A DNA stretch of 64,000 bases from Gnetum montanum. Its lineage: Eukaryota; Streptophyta; Gnetopsida; Gnetales; Gnetaceae. Both the position numbers and the translations under genes were made by a program. Below the pieces are notes generated by a model, which worked only from the letters and a program-made list of their open reading frames with translations, made no database searches and was not told the DNA's origin. The stretch spans positions 211,954-275,953 of the forward strand of contig MNCI01023373.1 of assembly GCA_015680685.1 (NCBI GenBank), read 5' to 3'. Every line of letters starts with the position of its first letter. Within the stretch, counting starts at the first letter, position 1. This document shows positions 12,315 to 22,605 of the stretch, piece by piece.

Positions 12315-13486
12315 CTTGATTTGTTGATGCAGATATCTTCTTGATGTCTATGGTAGTGGATAGAATTTATTTTTGTTCATGTTTGGGTTTGGTTTTTGAT
12401 TTCTAATTTGGTTGGTCCTTTGTAATTTTGCTCAAAATTTTTGGCAATCTCATTTACAATGATTTTCACCACAAAAGAAACATCTAGATCATAATCAAGA
12501 TTTTTTTGTTTGTGGCTCCTCTACCATTGCTTATGGAAACTGATTTGTCAAAGAGTTGCTTGTCAAAGGATCACTCATATCTATATCAATTCCTCATAAT
12601 CCTTAGCAATTCTATATTCTTCATCAATAGTTTGAGGATTATGGGCTCTTTTTTGGAGACATAGTTAACCATGTAGTCTTCCAATGAATTTTGAAGCTAA
12701 TTCTCCCTCATCTCTATGACTTACATATTGAGAAAGATCACAAAATTCCTTGTAGTAATCATCTACAAATCATCTTCCAAACATTAAGAAATCAAATCTC
12801 ATTTTATGCTCTTTGAGAAAAGAATTAGGAAGAAATTTATGTTCAAAATCTCAACAAAGATTAAGCCAATTTATAATCAAATTTATGTTCATGGCTTGAA
12901 AAATTCAACATATTGAAATAATTTTTCATTCTATTAAGTCAATCCTTTGACTTAGCATTGGATCCAAGGGCCTCATCATAATGATCTAAATTTACATTCT
13001 TAGCATGAACTTATGTCAATGATTCTCTAGGTGGACTAAGCTAGTTCCCATATCCTTCACCTTTAGTTTCAGTTATACAATATACAAAATAGATTTTAGT
13101 ATACTATCCACTAATAGGTGAAGATTATGTTTGTTGTGGATCTCTAGTTTGATGTTGATCTTGATGTTATTCTCTAGGTAGACCATGAGTAGGATTGGAA
13201 GGTTGAAAAAGATGGTCAGTTAAAGAAATCCATCTTTCCTTGTACTTCTGACCATTTATCCTTTCAATTTCAAGACAATTTCTTAATTTCTTTTGAAATA
13301 TTTTACGTCTCTGAACCCTTGGTTTAAGTGTCAAAGTTCTTCTTGAACATCCCTAATCTCATTAATTTGATCTTGAAGGGCTTTTATTTGGTCATTGACT
13401 TGGGCTTCCATTTCTCTCCAATTTATTCTTTAGGTTCTAAACTTCGGTAAGTTGAAGAAAGTAGGTATGTTGAGAATCCTTAGCCA
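12315..13486 (-). pseudogene. E1 gag with CCHC zinc knuckle, degenerate
   Basis: An ATG at 13486 (minus) begins MAKDSQHTYFLQLTEV, after which the frame is broken repeatedly. The best proof is a zinc knuckle at 12444-12482 reading CFFCGENHCK, stop, DC, spaced C-X2-C-X3-H-X4-C as in many plant gypsy gag proteins. Between them lie fragments such as KYFDEEYRIAKDYEEL. Gag would form the particle and bind genomic RNA through the knuckle. It sits directly upstream of protease, as expected. Confidence 0.65.
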
Positions 13487-14029
13487 TGATGACCCTTTTC
13501 TTGGATTGCAAAATCATTAGTTAGTTGTAGAAAAAGTTGAAACTATCATGAATTTTTCATTGAGTATTAAATATTAATTATTTTTGGGACCTAAAATAAT
13601 GAATTAAAAGCTAATTTTCTATAATCTAGAAGCTAAAACTAACCATTCCATTGAGTCTAAAAGTTTAAATCTATTTGAATAAATTTTTCTTTGGCCGAAA
13701 ATGGACTTTAGATTCAAAAGTTATAGTTGTTTTAAGTTTTCTAAGATTTCACATTCTTTGAAACTTTCCAAGAGGTCAACCATCTTAGTTCTACTCCAAG
13801 ACATGCATGCTTAATGATAAAATTTTTATTTTGTTACTACCATAATGTTAATTTAAATTTTTATAAATAATTGAGCATGTATTCTATTTAAACTAACATT
13901 GATGAACTCAAATTTTATTTTTGAAAAATTTTCTATTAGTTGATAGGAATTTCAAAATGTTCGTTAATTATTAGAAAAATTTTGATTTTTTTGTTAATTG
14001 ATGGATGATCCATTCTAGGGTCCATGCAG

Positions 14030-14410
14030 TGGCTAGAGGGTAGTGATGGGTATGGTAGAAGGTGGTGATCGATGGTGTAGAAGGCGATGATGGGTAGTGT
14101 AGAAAGAAGTGATAGGTGATGTGCGAGGTAGTTATGGATGGTGTAGGAGGTAGTGATGGGTGATGTGAAAGGTAGTGATGGGTAGCTTAGGAGTTAGTAA
14201 TGGATAGTGTAGGAGGTAGTGATAAGTAGTAGAGAGAAAGTAGTGATGGCATCTATAGTTGTAGGTGATGCATAGTTGTAGGTGATGATAGTGCTACATG
14301 GTGTAGGGTGGTAGGGTTGCATAGTGCATGGTGGTAGGGTTGTGTAGTGTAGGGTGGCAAGCTATGCAATAGTGGTAGGGGCACAAAAGAAGGTAGCACT
14401 GGACGATAGC
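14030..14410. repeat. Degenerate minisatellite in the E1 leader
   Basis: A G/T-rich stretch of imperfect units built on GTAGGAGGTAGTGATGGGT occurs about eight to ten times up to about 14250. A looser GGTAGGGTTG series follows to about 14350. The unit is roughly 22-27 bp and varies. It lies between gag and the antisense gene of E1 and contrasts with the AT-rich surroundings. Confidence 0.75.
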
Positions 14411-14633
14411 TACGACATGAGTGGCGTGGTGGGGTATGCAGGCAGTGACAGAAAAGGCAGCCCAAGAATCATTATTATGTGAGCATGATTTCTTTTGTCC
14501 CTATTTGGGGCTAGTCCTAAGGGCCACACTTAGAGTTGTAGCCCTTCCACAACTAGCTACAATTGGCTGTGGCCTTCTCATAATTGGCCATGGGCATGCA
14601 ACAGCCTAGCTCCAGGCTCTAATTTTCTTACTA

Positions 14634-14652
14634 TTATATATATATATATATT
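14634..14652. repeat. TA microsatellite
   Basis: An uninterrupted alternating TA run follows TTACTAT and ends in TTAATTA. It is a simple repeat with no other context. Confidence 0.8.
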
Positions 14653-15033
14653 AATTATTTGGAGCTTAGGTTTGAACCCAAGACCCCTTGTTTGAAATTC
14701 ATTTTTAATTTGAAACAAAAATCAATTTTATATTATTATATTTTTAGTTTTAAATTTTTAAACTACACATAAATCAAGAATGACTGTATCTTCCAAACTA
14801 TAAGTAGTACCGTTGAAATCATCTTGGAGAGTTCTTTGCATTAAACTATAGATAACTCTACTTTAGTGACCCTAAAAATCATAAAATCCAAAAAGGTAAA
14901 GATTAGTTTTTAAAACAAAAAGTAAATGTTAGCTTTTTTTAAAAAAACAAATGTATACATTAACTCTTATTAATTTTTTTGTTATTTTAAGTTATACCTT
15001 TTTTGTACTTTTACTAATATTTCTATGATTTTA

Positions 15034-15049
15034 TTATAAATATAAAAGG
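15034..15049 (+). promoter_or_regulatory. TATA box of the antisense gene in E1
   Basis: TATTATAAATATAAAAGG stands about 90 bp before the first ATG (15133) of the plus-strand gene described below. It is the only TATA-like site in the right place and points opposite to the element. A start of transcription about 30 bp downstream would leave a short leader. Confidence 0.4.
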
Positions 15050-15132
15050 TAGGATGATTTACTCATCACAACTTAATACTAGCAAAAGATTATTAGCAAA
15101 GAAGCCTCAAGATTTCCTATTATAAAGAATTC

Positions 15133-17347
15133 ATGGATTTCAAATGTCAAGCTTCACCTCAAGTCCCTTCAAGTAGTGGCTCTTTATTGCCTAATATTCT
15201 TTTACACTAAGATAATGTCCTTACTGCTTTTGATCAAGTTTGTAGCTTACTTGTGACGGACTATTTTTAGTTTCTTACCATTTCTAGGTTGGCTAATTTA
15301 TTGGGTTTTTTCAATTTTTAAAATTTTCCAATCCAAGAATATTCTTTTAAAGTATTTTAAGCAATATGATAACAAGAAAAATATAAATTTTCAATTACTT
15401 TTTTGTGCGGTAATTATCCTTCTTCTTGATATTAAAGTAGTTTTAGGATTTTAGCAAGAAGAGGATTGTTTAATTCCTTCAACTCATTCTCAACAATTTA
15501 AATATTTTTGTAAGAAGGAATTATCCAATTATGTTACTAATTTCACCATTCACAAAAACCAATATATTCATAAATATTTCATTAATGATGCTCACTTTAA
15601 CTTATGTCTATTCATTAGTAACAAGGTTCTATGGTATAGAAAAAAATTCAATGTTAGTTCTTATTCTATTTTCATACTTCATGGTTCCATAACTAATAAG
15701 ATTTATGATTGGTCAATGTCTTATTTCTTTGCTAGGTATAATTCCATGATTAAAATTACTATTGCCCAATAATATCCTTCAAAATCCTATACTTTATGTT
15801 GTATACCTTTGATCATGTGTATGATCCTAAGTTAAGATCATCTCAAGAAACATTTTACTTGTTATAATCTTTGGTTGTGCCCTAAATTTATTAAAGATGA
15901 GAGGGTTATAAGGAGCAAGATTATGGATGCCAAGAAAGGTCAATTGGCTTTACAACAAGCTCAAACTCAGTAAGAAATTAGTGAGGTATTTTCATGTTTT
16001 TATTATTTCCCTGTTTGTTCATTATATTTTTAGTTAATGTATTTGACAGTGCAATCTAGGCTACAAAATGAACCAGCGCATAGTGTTGAAGCTGCATAGG
16101 TTGAAGAAATGCAAGGTAGTTTGACCTTTGGTATGGTTCAATTTCAAGAATAGATCACGCTTTCTACTTCCAAGGTATAAGTTTAAATATAATTTACTTA
16201 GTTTAATATCTTATCTATATTTTTATATTTTTTTTATTTTTCTAATAAATTTCTTTTTGCAAAGGCAATGTTTTGGGCTAAGTTCTAGTGGTCCAGTAGT
16301 TATGAGACAAACAACCCAACAATAGTCTCAACAACAATCTCAACCAACTCAACAAAGTTCAATATGTGATAAGGGAAAGAAACCAAAGGTAGGTTTTAAT
16401 TATTTAAAGGTTTGAACATTTTTCTTTTTTCCCTATATAATAATTAAAAAAAATTGTTGCAGATGTGTATGGAGAAATAGTATTTTATCCAAGAGATGGA
16501 TAGAGCTTATGTTGGTGCTACTATTGCATAGATTCCTATTTCACCACCACCTAGATCACCACTCATAACCTTTTTTTCTCTAACACCTCAAAGAGGTTCC
16601 CTTCTATAAGTAGCACCAACAACAATTTTTGAATCTATTCTAGTGGTTCTTCTTTCTCTATCTTTGGTTCTTCTTATTCTATGGGAAAGATAGTTGTAGC
16701 TACTGAAGAAGAAGTTGTGCTTCTTCAGCGTATTAATTAATGAATCTCTAACAACAAACCCTATTCTCTTCATGAGGATGTCTATCATCTATGGGAGTTA
16801 TAGTCATGCAATTTCAAGGTAGATTATGATTTACTACAAGCTAGACTTCCATCATCTTGGCATCCAATTCATAAGGATGCTTCAGATGCTATCAAGAATC
16901 TAGAGAAACTCTTAGGAGAGTTGGAAAGTGCAACATGTTATTCTCACCATCTAAATACTCATGCATGTTTCTTTCAAATTGACGATGATTGATTTTAGGC
17001 AATATATTTTTTTTTATTTTGACTTTTCTCTTTTCTTTCTTTTCTTTTATTTGTTGATTTGCTCAGAACTCATAATTTAAATTTTGTTTTTATAGAGAAA
17101 GGAGAAAGAATGGTAAAAGGACATAGATTATTGATTAATATAGATATATATGTTAAAGACTCAACTTCAATGAAAAGATAAATTAGTAGCTACAATAATA
17201 TGTACAATAGAATATATCAAACAATTATGTGATGGACTAGCTAGATGTAAAGCAATGCTTAGTAAAGTAGATGCTACTACTGAAGAAAAAGAATCCTAAT
17301 TTAAGATAGTTATAGATCTTCTTAAATCACTTGATTGTAATAAATAA
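15133..17347 (+). pseudogene. Antisense intron-containing gene inside E1, function unknown
   Basis: This plus-strand gene remnant lies wholly between the E1 primer site and gag, opposite to pol. The first exon starts MDFKCQASPQVPSSSGSLLP. After a frame change it gives a long protein-like run with YVTNFTIHKNQYIHKYF, VSSYSIFILHGSITNKIYDW and a helix DAKKGQLALQQAQTQ. Likely introns with GT-AG borders are 15986-16049, 16175-16264 and 16389-16462; another probably ends near 17095. Later exons encode a Gln/Ser-rich stretch (SQQQSQPTQQSS), a Pro patch (PISPPPRSP), a helical part (DAIKNLEKLLGELESATCY) and an end LCDGLARCKAMLSKVD to KSLDCNK with a stop at 17345-17347. I do not recognise the family. 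Stops and at least two frameshifts make it dead. It does not resemble the antisense gene of E0, E2 and E3. Confidence 0.55.
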
Positions 17348-17569
17348 TTAAATTTGCAATTTCTTTATTTTTTCATTCTACTTCTTTCTATTCTTCTTTT
17401 TCTATATCTTACTTAGATGTACTTCCTCTCACTCATCTTGATTATAAAATAATAAAATAAAGTAATATTTTCCTTCATATTATTATTTTGCCTAAATGTA
17501 CTTGTGTTCTATGATAATAATAATAATAAAATAAATTTTTCTTTCACTTTAGTTCCTAAATCATGGTTA

Positions 17570-17581
17570 GCTCTGATACCA
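17570..17581 (-). other. E1 primer-binding site, initiator-Met tRNA type
   Basis: The minus strand reads TGGTATCAGAGC two bases inside the 5' LTR. This is the standard plant primer site complementary to the 3' end of initiator methionine tRNA. It fixes both the LTR edge (17584) and the orientation of E1. Confidence 0.9.
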
Positions 17582-17583
17582 AA

Positions 17584-18091
17584 TGTGACATCTCATTCGT
17601 GGATGTTGTAAGAATATGAACGCTTAATTTATTACATTCATCATTTTCATGGATAATATACTATAAATATTATAAATAATTAAATAATGAATTAATTATA
17701 AAATAAATAATTGTTACTGAAGAATTAAGCAAGGAAAATGAAAAAAATTATATTAATAAAAAAGTACTGTAATGCCCTTTTGGGTTGTCTTCCTATGCCA
17801 CTTAAGTCTTAGAGATAATTTGGCACGACCACCATGATTAGGCTATCCCATCAAAGGGATTATCAGTCCCTTTTTATCCCACTTCACCTGACTCCTATTA
17901 CTTGCCTCTCTAGGCTTTTCAACTTCATGCCTAGCATGACCTCTTACCCCAACCTTAAATGACATAGGTCAAACCCTATCCCAAGGAATACATGATAGTC
18001 ATAACTCCTCATAATGAGGTGCCCCTTCATTAGAAGGTTAATTACATTATTTACAATTGTTTCCACCCTTAACAAAAAATGAGATGTTAGA
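17584..18091 (-). repeat. 5' LTR of E1
   Basis: Partner of 8332-8840. The inner edge (TGTGACATC on the plus strand) lies two bases from the primer site, and the outer edge (GAGATGTTAGA) abuts the TAAAA duplication. The outer terminal dinucleotide is mutated. Transcription of E1 would start in this copy, reading leftward. Confidence 0.9.
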
Positions 18092-18096
18092 TAAAA
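18092..18096. repeat. Right target-site duplication of E1 (TAAAA)
   Basis: Identical to 8327-8331 and directly adjacent to the 5' LTR of E1. Confidence 0.85.
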
Positions 18097-19990
18097 CATA
18101 AGTATTCTAGTAATGATAAATACATTAGAAGCATTAAAGGTATTTTCATAAGAAAAACTATAATAAAGATAATATGAAATTTTTTGTTAATAGCCTTGCT
18201 TAATGTGTTAGTAGACCTATTCTTTAAACATGTTAAAATATCTTATAGGTATCATTAATTTTAAAAATATTTTTGTATTACTTGTATGCTAAGTTTTGAT
18301 CATAAAGATGCTTATTCATTGAGTTAATTTTTTTTGTTCTTTTAGTTCATGGAAAGAAGTGCAAATCATCATGATGCACAAAGATTATACAAATGTTATT
18401 CTATGAATAAAATGCCTTTAGTAGACTACTACAAAAAATAATAATATAATGAAGGATAATGAAACACCTCAAAGAAAATGTTTATGATGAATAGGAAAGC
18501 CTTATAGTTGAATTAGCATTGTAATTTTGATCGAATTCAAGAGCAGAAATAAATACCTTGATTTCCCTTTGAAAGTTCACCTTCAAACCTTATTTTAAGA
18601 AAATTATAGAGCATTTAAAAATTGTAAAATGAAATTAATCATCCACATTTTCAAAAAAGCTATGAATTTCATTAAGTTAGTGCAATTGATCCCATATAAA
18701 CAAATTAACTATGAATTTTTAGTGTAATTAAGCCTAAAATTGTCAAATATGCTATGATTTAATTCACTACAATCAAAAACACTAGTGAAACAAACACTAT
18801 AGTTTTGGGTGATAAGAGTGGTAAAAAATGCTATGTAACCACCTAGAAAACTTTCTAGAACATAATCAATGGAAGAATAGAAAATCAAAGGCCTATTTAA
18901 GAAAGTTTCAAGATCATTTTCAAAATATTTTTGGTACATGAAAAGGACCCACCCTCTCTTTTAGTGAAAGATCCCTTTTTGATATGTAAGCATAAAGAGA
19001 CTTTTATAACCTTTTATTACCTTCATTTAACATTGATCATGGATACCAAAGTGAACCTATTGCTACATTTATTTCAAGATCAAATCAATTGAGATAGACA
19101 TGTGTAGGATATTGCAAAACACACCCTACCTATTTGCAGTATACCTGAAATGATAGTTTCAAAGAGATCTTTGAACTATTTGTGTCATCAGGCTTTTGAA
19201 AGCTAGATGATCTATACTTCCTAAATCTTTGTTTCTTACGAAATTAATATAAATTTTGGAGTCCTTGGACATTTATACTATTATTTTTTGTATCATTTCT
19301 TGACTATGTTCTTGGATCCAATGCTAGATTTCTTATTTTTATGTTCTTGTTCATATTCAATTATTTTACTTGGTGAAAAACCCAACAAGTCACTAGGTGA
19401 TTGAAAAGATTGTATAACACATGTTTGATTGTTTTTGAGGCCTATGGATTCTAAGGTAAAACTATTCTAAGTGGATCCTTTTCATTTCTAGCATTGATTT
19501 TTTCTATCATTATAGTTTTTTCATACTAAAAAGATGGGCTCCACCTAATTTCTTTAAGAAAACCTACATGAAGCCAATATCTACCTTTTTTAGATAAATT
19601 ACCCCAATGTATTTCTATCATGGATGTTACATCTTATTTACACTATGTTTTAAACAAGTTGTCAAATAAGATATCATCAGACAAGCTACAAGCTACAATC
19701 TACAAGGTACAAGCTATAGTCTACAAGTTACAAGCTACATCTCAAATAAACTATTGTTGTAGCTTATTTAAGAGGTTAAAAGTTTTACCATATTTGTCCA
19801 ATACCTTGATCCTAAATTGATGATGCATTTTGTATCAACCAATTTACCACATAACATCATTAATATGGCCTCTAACTAGGAATCCACTCACATCTATGAC
19901 CCTAATGGCTCAGTTGTAATAGAGCATAGGTAGTTCCTTAGACATCTAAGATAAAATCCCACATATGTTAGTATTATCGAAGAATATTAT
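18097..19990. other. Unidentified stretch; small CTACAAGCTA repeats near 19683-19738
   Basis: No gene recognised. Around 19683-19738 the words CTACAAG and TACAAGCTA recur six or so times in about 55 bp, a short degenerate tandem repeat. The 5' LTR of E0 should lie somewhere in or before this stretch, but I found neither its primer site nor a partner LTR. Confidence 0.4.
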
Positions 19991-20019
19991 AGCTTCATTG
20001 GTGTGAAAATATAAGTTGG

Positions 20020-20447
20020 TTTACGTACCCTATGCAAGAAGTTAGACTTTAAGGATGAGTTTTAATTTGTTCATAAGTATTAGAAGGAATACATCCCTTC
20101 TCCATATGAAAAAATTGAGCTTTTGGAAGGCTATGTCAACATGTTAGCCTAATTGGTGAATTCTAATGATGAGATTGTAGTAAGAAAAGAAGTTATTTTA
20201 GGACAAGATCAACTGGATCATGAAGTTTCTAGAGTTACTATGAGACTAACACTAATTTGAAGGGAACATGGCAACAATCCATCCATGACTTATTCATAAA
20301 TAATCCATTATATATCACTAATATGTTAAATAATGTCCATAACCTCCTTTGATTAAGCCCTCAAGTAGATTTCCAATTCATCTCCTCATTTGAATTAGTC
20401 CCTTTCACAACCCAAGCTCATTTTGTGTGACCATCACTGGTGGCCTC
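20020..20447 (+). pseudogene. E0 gag, left fragment
   Basis: The plus strand reads KYIPSPYEKIELLEGYVNMLA and then SNDEIVVRKEVILGQDQLD. The same place in the E2 gag reads WKYIPSSIDFIPLTKSF, and the E3 gag has EFVPTFGISLPLT followed by a comparable helix, so this is the N-terminal part of a gag of the same family. It is cut at 20447 by the 5' LTR of E2, and gag-like sequence resumes at 58176 beyond the 3' LTR of E2. That arrangement shows E2 landed in an older element, E0. Stops are frequent. Confidence 0.6.
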
Positions 20448-22120
20448 TAAAACACCACCAAATTTAGGTGATAACTTCTTGATCACAAATTTGTCTAAGT
20501 GTCAAGATGAGGAAAATTTTTTCTAACTATTGGGACTATGCTCTCAACTACCCCAGAGCATAGTCAGCTAGTCGAGAGTGTAGTTAGCTCCAAAGACTAG
20601 TTTTTTGTAGTTTTGTCTAAATGTCATCATGAAGTAAGAAGCTACAAATTATTCTAAGTGTAGTCAGCTAAATAGAGAGTGTAGTTAGCACCAATAGCCA
20701 GTTTGCAAATTTTTCTAAGTGTTAAAACTATGGTCTCTAGTGCGTTGGAGCATAATCAAGCATACTTAGTATGGAAGGCACAATTTGGTAGAAATTTTTA
20801 TTAGTGTTGAGACTACACTCTCCACAAAATTAGAGCATAGTCAAGCATAGTCAACTAGAAGCCAAATTTTACAAACATTTCTCTAAGTGCTGGGTCTACA
20901 CTTGACCCTAGTTAGGAGCATAGTCAACCTCCCATGGAGAGTGAGTTAACACATAGCCATCTTCTAAAAAATTTTCTAAGTGTTGGACTATGCTCTCCTC
21001 TAGTCCAAAGCATTGTCAAGCATAGTAAGTCATAATAGCATCCAATGGCCTTCACAACATAGCAATGGCACTCATCTTAGCTCCAACACACCTATAGCAA
21101 GCATAGTTAGCAAAAATGCATCTTTATTGTACCTCCTTTTGTCCCCAAATTATAACTACATGTGACCCAACTTGAGACAATGGATAGCATAGTCTTAGAG
21201 TGTAGTCTCCAAAGTTGCATATTCTTGCATTTTTTAGGTATATTGCAGTATTTTTTAGCTCACAAACATGTAGTTGGTAGTGTAGTCATAGTTTGGTAGT
21301 CTTGCAAAGTCCATTGAAGCACACTAAGGCATAATACTACTTGCTTCAATGGAGAGTGTAGTTGGTTGTAATGTAGTCCCAATTGTTCCACTGCTATATG
21401 GCAATTGATTTGCATTCCATGGTAAGCCTAGGCCTATAAATATCCTAGCCCTCTATGTTTTTTGGGTTGGAAAATTTGAGAATGAGGCAAATTAACAAGT
21501 TTGGGATTGAAAAACTTGATGGTTGGCACTCTTGGCATTTGGTAGTTTTTTGTAAGACAAGGTATTCACACACCACCATAGATCACCATAGACCACAATA
21601 GTCCACTACACACCATAGTGGCCAACCTGGCAGGAACAAACTATATTGTAGAATGTCAATATTCATGGCTAGAAACCCTCGAGACTATGACTATGCTATC
21701 CATTATGCCTACTATATAGTGCATACCTTCTCATCCCTTTTAAGGTTAGCTATGTTCAGCCTTATTTGAAGTGGTGCTGCTTTCTCTCTCACTCTCTCTT
21801 CTCTACATTCTTTAGCATTTTTACTCACATTTTGGAATTTTACTTATATTTTTGATTATTTTAACACACTAGCATGCATTGACACCCATATTTTGCACTA
21901 AAAACCTTAACTATGCTTGCCCCTATTGACACTGTAAACACTATTAGACACTTAGCATCATTTTGCATTAGATTTTGTAAGTTTCCATTTTATTGACAAG
22001 GCCGTTTTGGCCATCTTATTTCCACCTTCAATAGGTCCTCAGATAGATAGGGAGTTAAAGCTATGTGCCTATGAACCTTTGAGTGTTCCATTCTAGCCAT
22101 TGATGTTTTTGGTCACTATA
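20448..22120 (+). repeat. 5' LTR of E2
   Basis: This pairs with 56446-58175. It begins TAAAACAC (TGAAACAC in the partner) and ends GGTCACTATA (GATCATTATA in the partner), six bases before the primer site. The U3 part holds a run of about six imperfect units of 60-135 bp, each with TTTCTAAGTGT, GACTATGCTCTC and AGCATAGTCA or AGTGTAGTTAGC. A TATA box TATAAATAT stands at 21435-21443. The two LTRs differ a good deal, so E2 is old. Confidence 0.85.
21435..21443 (+). promoter_or_regulatory. TATA box in the E2 5' LTR
   Basis: GGCCTATAAATATCCTAG closely matches the TATA context in the E3 LTRs (CCCTATAAATATCC), supporting a shared promoter design. In the E2 3' LTR the same site has decayed to TGTAAATA near 57496. 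Confidence 0.7.
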
Positions 22121-22126
22121 GTTTTC

Positions 22127-22143
22127 TGGCACTCGAAGGAGGG
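22127..22143 (+). other. E2 primer-binding site
   Basis: TGGCACTCGAAGGAGGG follows the LTR after the spacer GTTTTC. E3 has TGGTGCTAGAAGGAGGG after the same GTTTTC spacer, so the two elements use the same tRNA primer. I cannot name the tRNA; its 3' end would read like CTAGCACCA. Confidence 0.7.
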
Positions 22144-22605
22144 TCAATCCATTTCCTTCTTCTAACTCTACTAGTTGTTATTTCACATGCTCTCTACATC
22201 ACCATTTCTACCTCTAAGCTAGTGTAGACCCAACACCCCTATATAACTACCATGTCTAATAATAGCTAGATCTTAAGCTAACGTAGGCATTGTCTACTAA
22301 TCGGTTGGTGTAGATTGAATCCTATCGTCAGTTCGCTTGGAACCCTATGTGGAAATTGCAAAACACACATTCTTACACTTAGTGAAATTTTGGGCTCTAA
22401 ATAGAGAGCGTAGTTGGCTCTCAAAATAAAGAGCATAGTTAGCTCTTAGCATACAAAGCATAGTCTCTAAACTTGGTTATTTTTCTACAATCTTTATACT
22501 TAGCCATTTTTTTGAAAGTTAGCCATTTTTTGTAGTTTCTAGACTTAGCCATTTTTCTACAATTTTTAGACTTTGCCTTTTCTTTTACCACTTTTGATCA
22601 ACATC

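Larger units (their letters stand above)
8332..18091 (-). mobile_element. E1: full-length Ty3/gypsy chromovirus-type retrotransposon, decayed
   Basis: E1 is a 9.76-kb element read on the minus strand. Its parts in sense order are: 5' LTR (18091-17584), initiator-Met-type primer site (17581-17570), a long leader that holds an antisense intron-containing gene (15133-17347) and a minisatellite, gag with a zinc knuckle (from 13486), protease, reverse transcriptase, RNase H, integrase, a chromodomain-like C-terminus and the 3' LTR (8840-8332). The chromodomain puts it in the chromovirus branch of Ty3/gypsy. The TAAAA target duplication is intact. All coding parts carry stops, and the two LTRs have visibly diverged, so the insertion is old and inactive. 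Confidence 0.9.
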
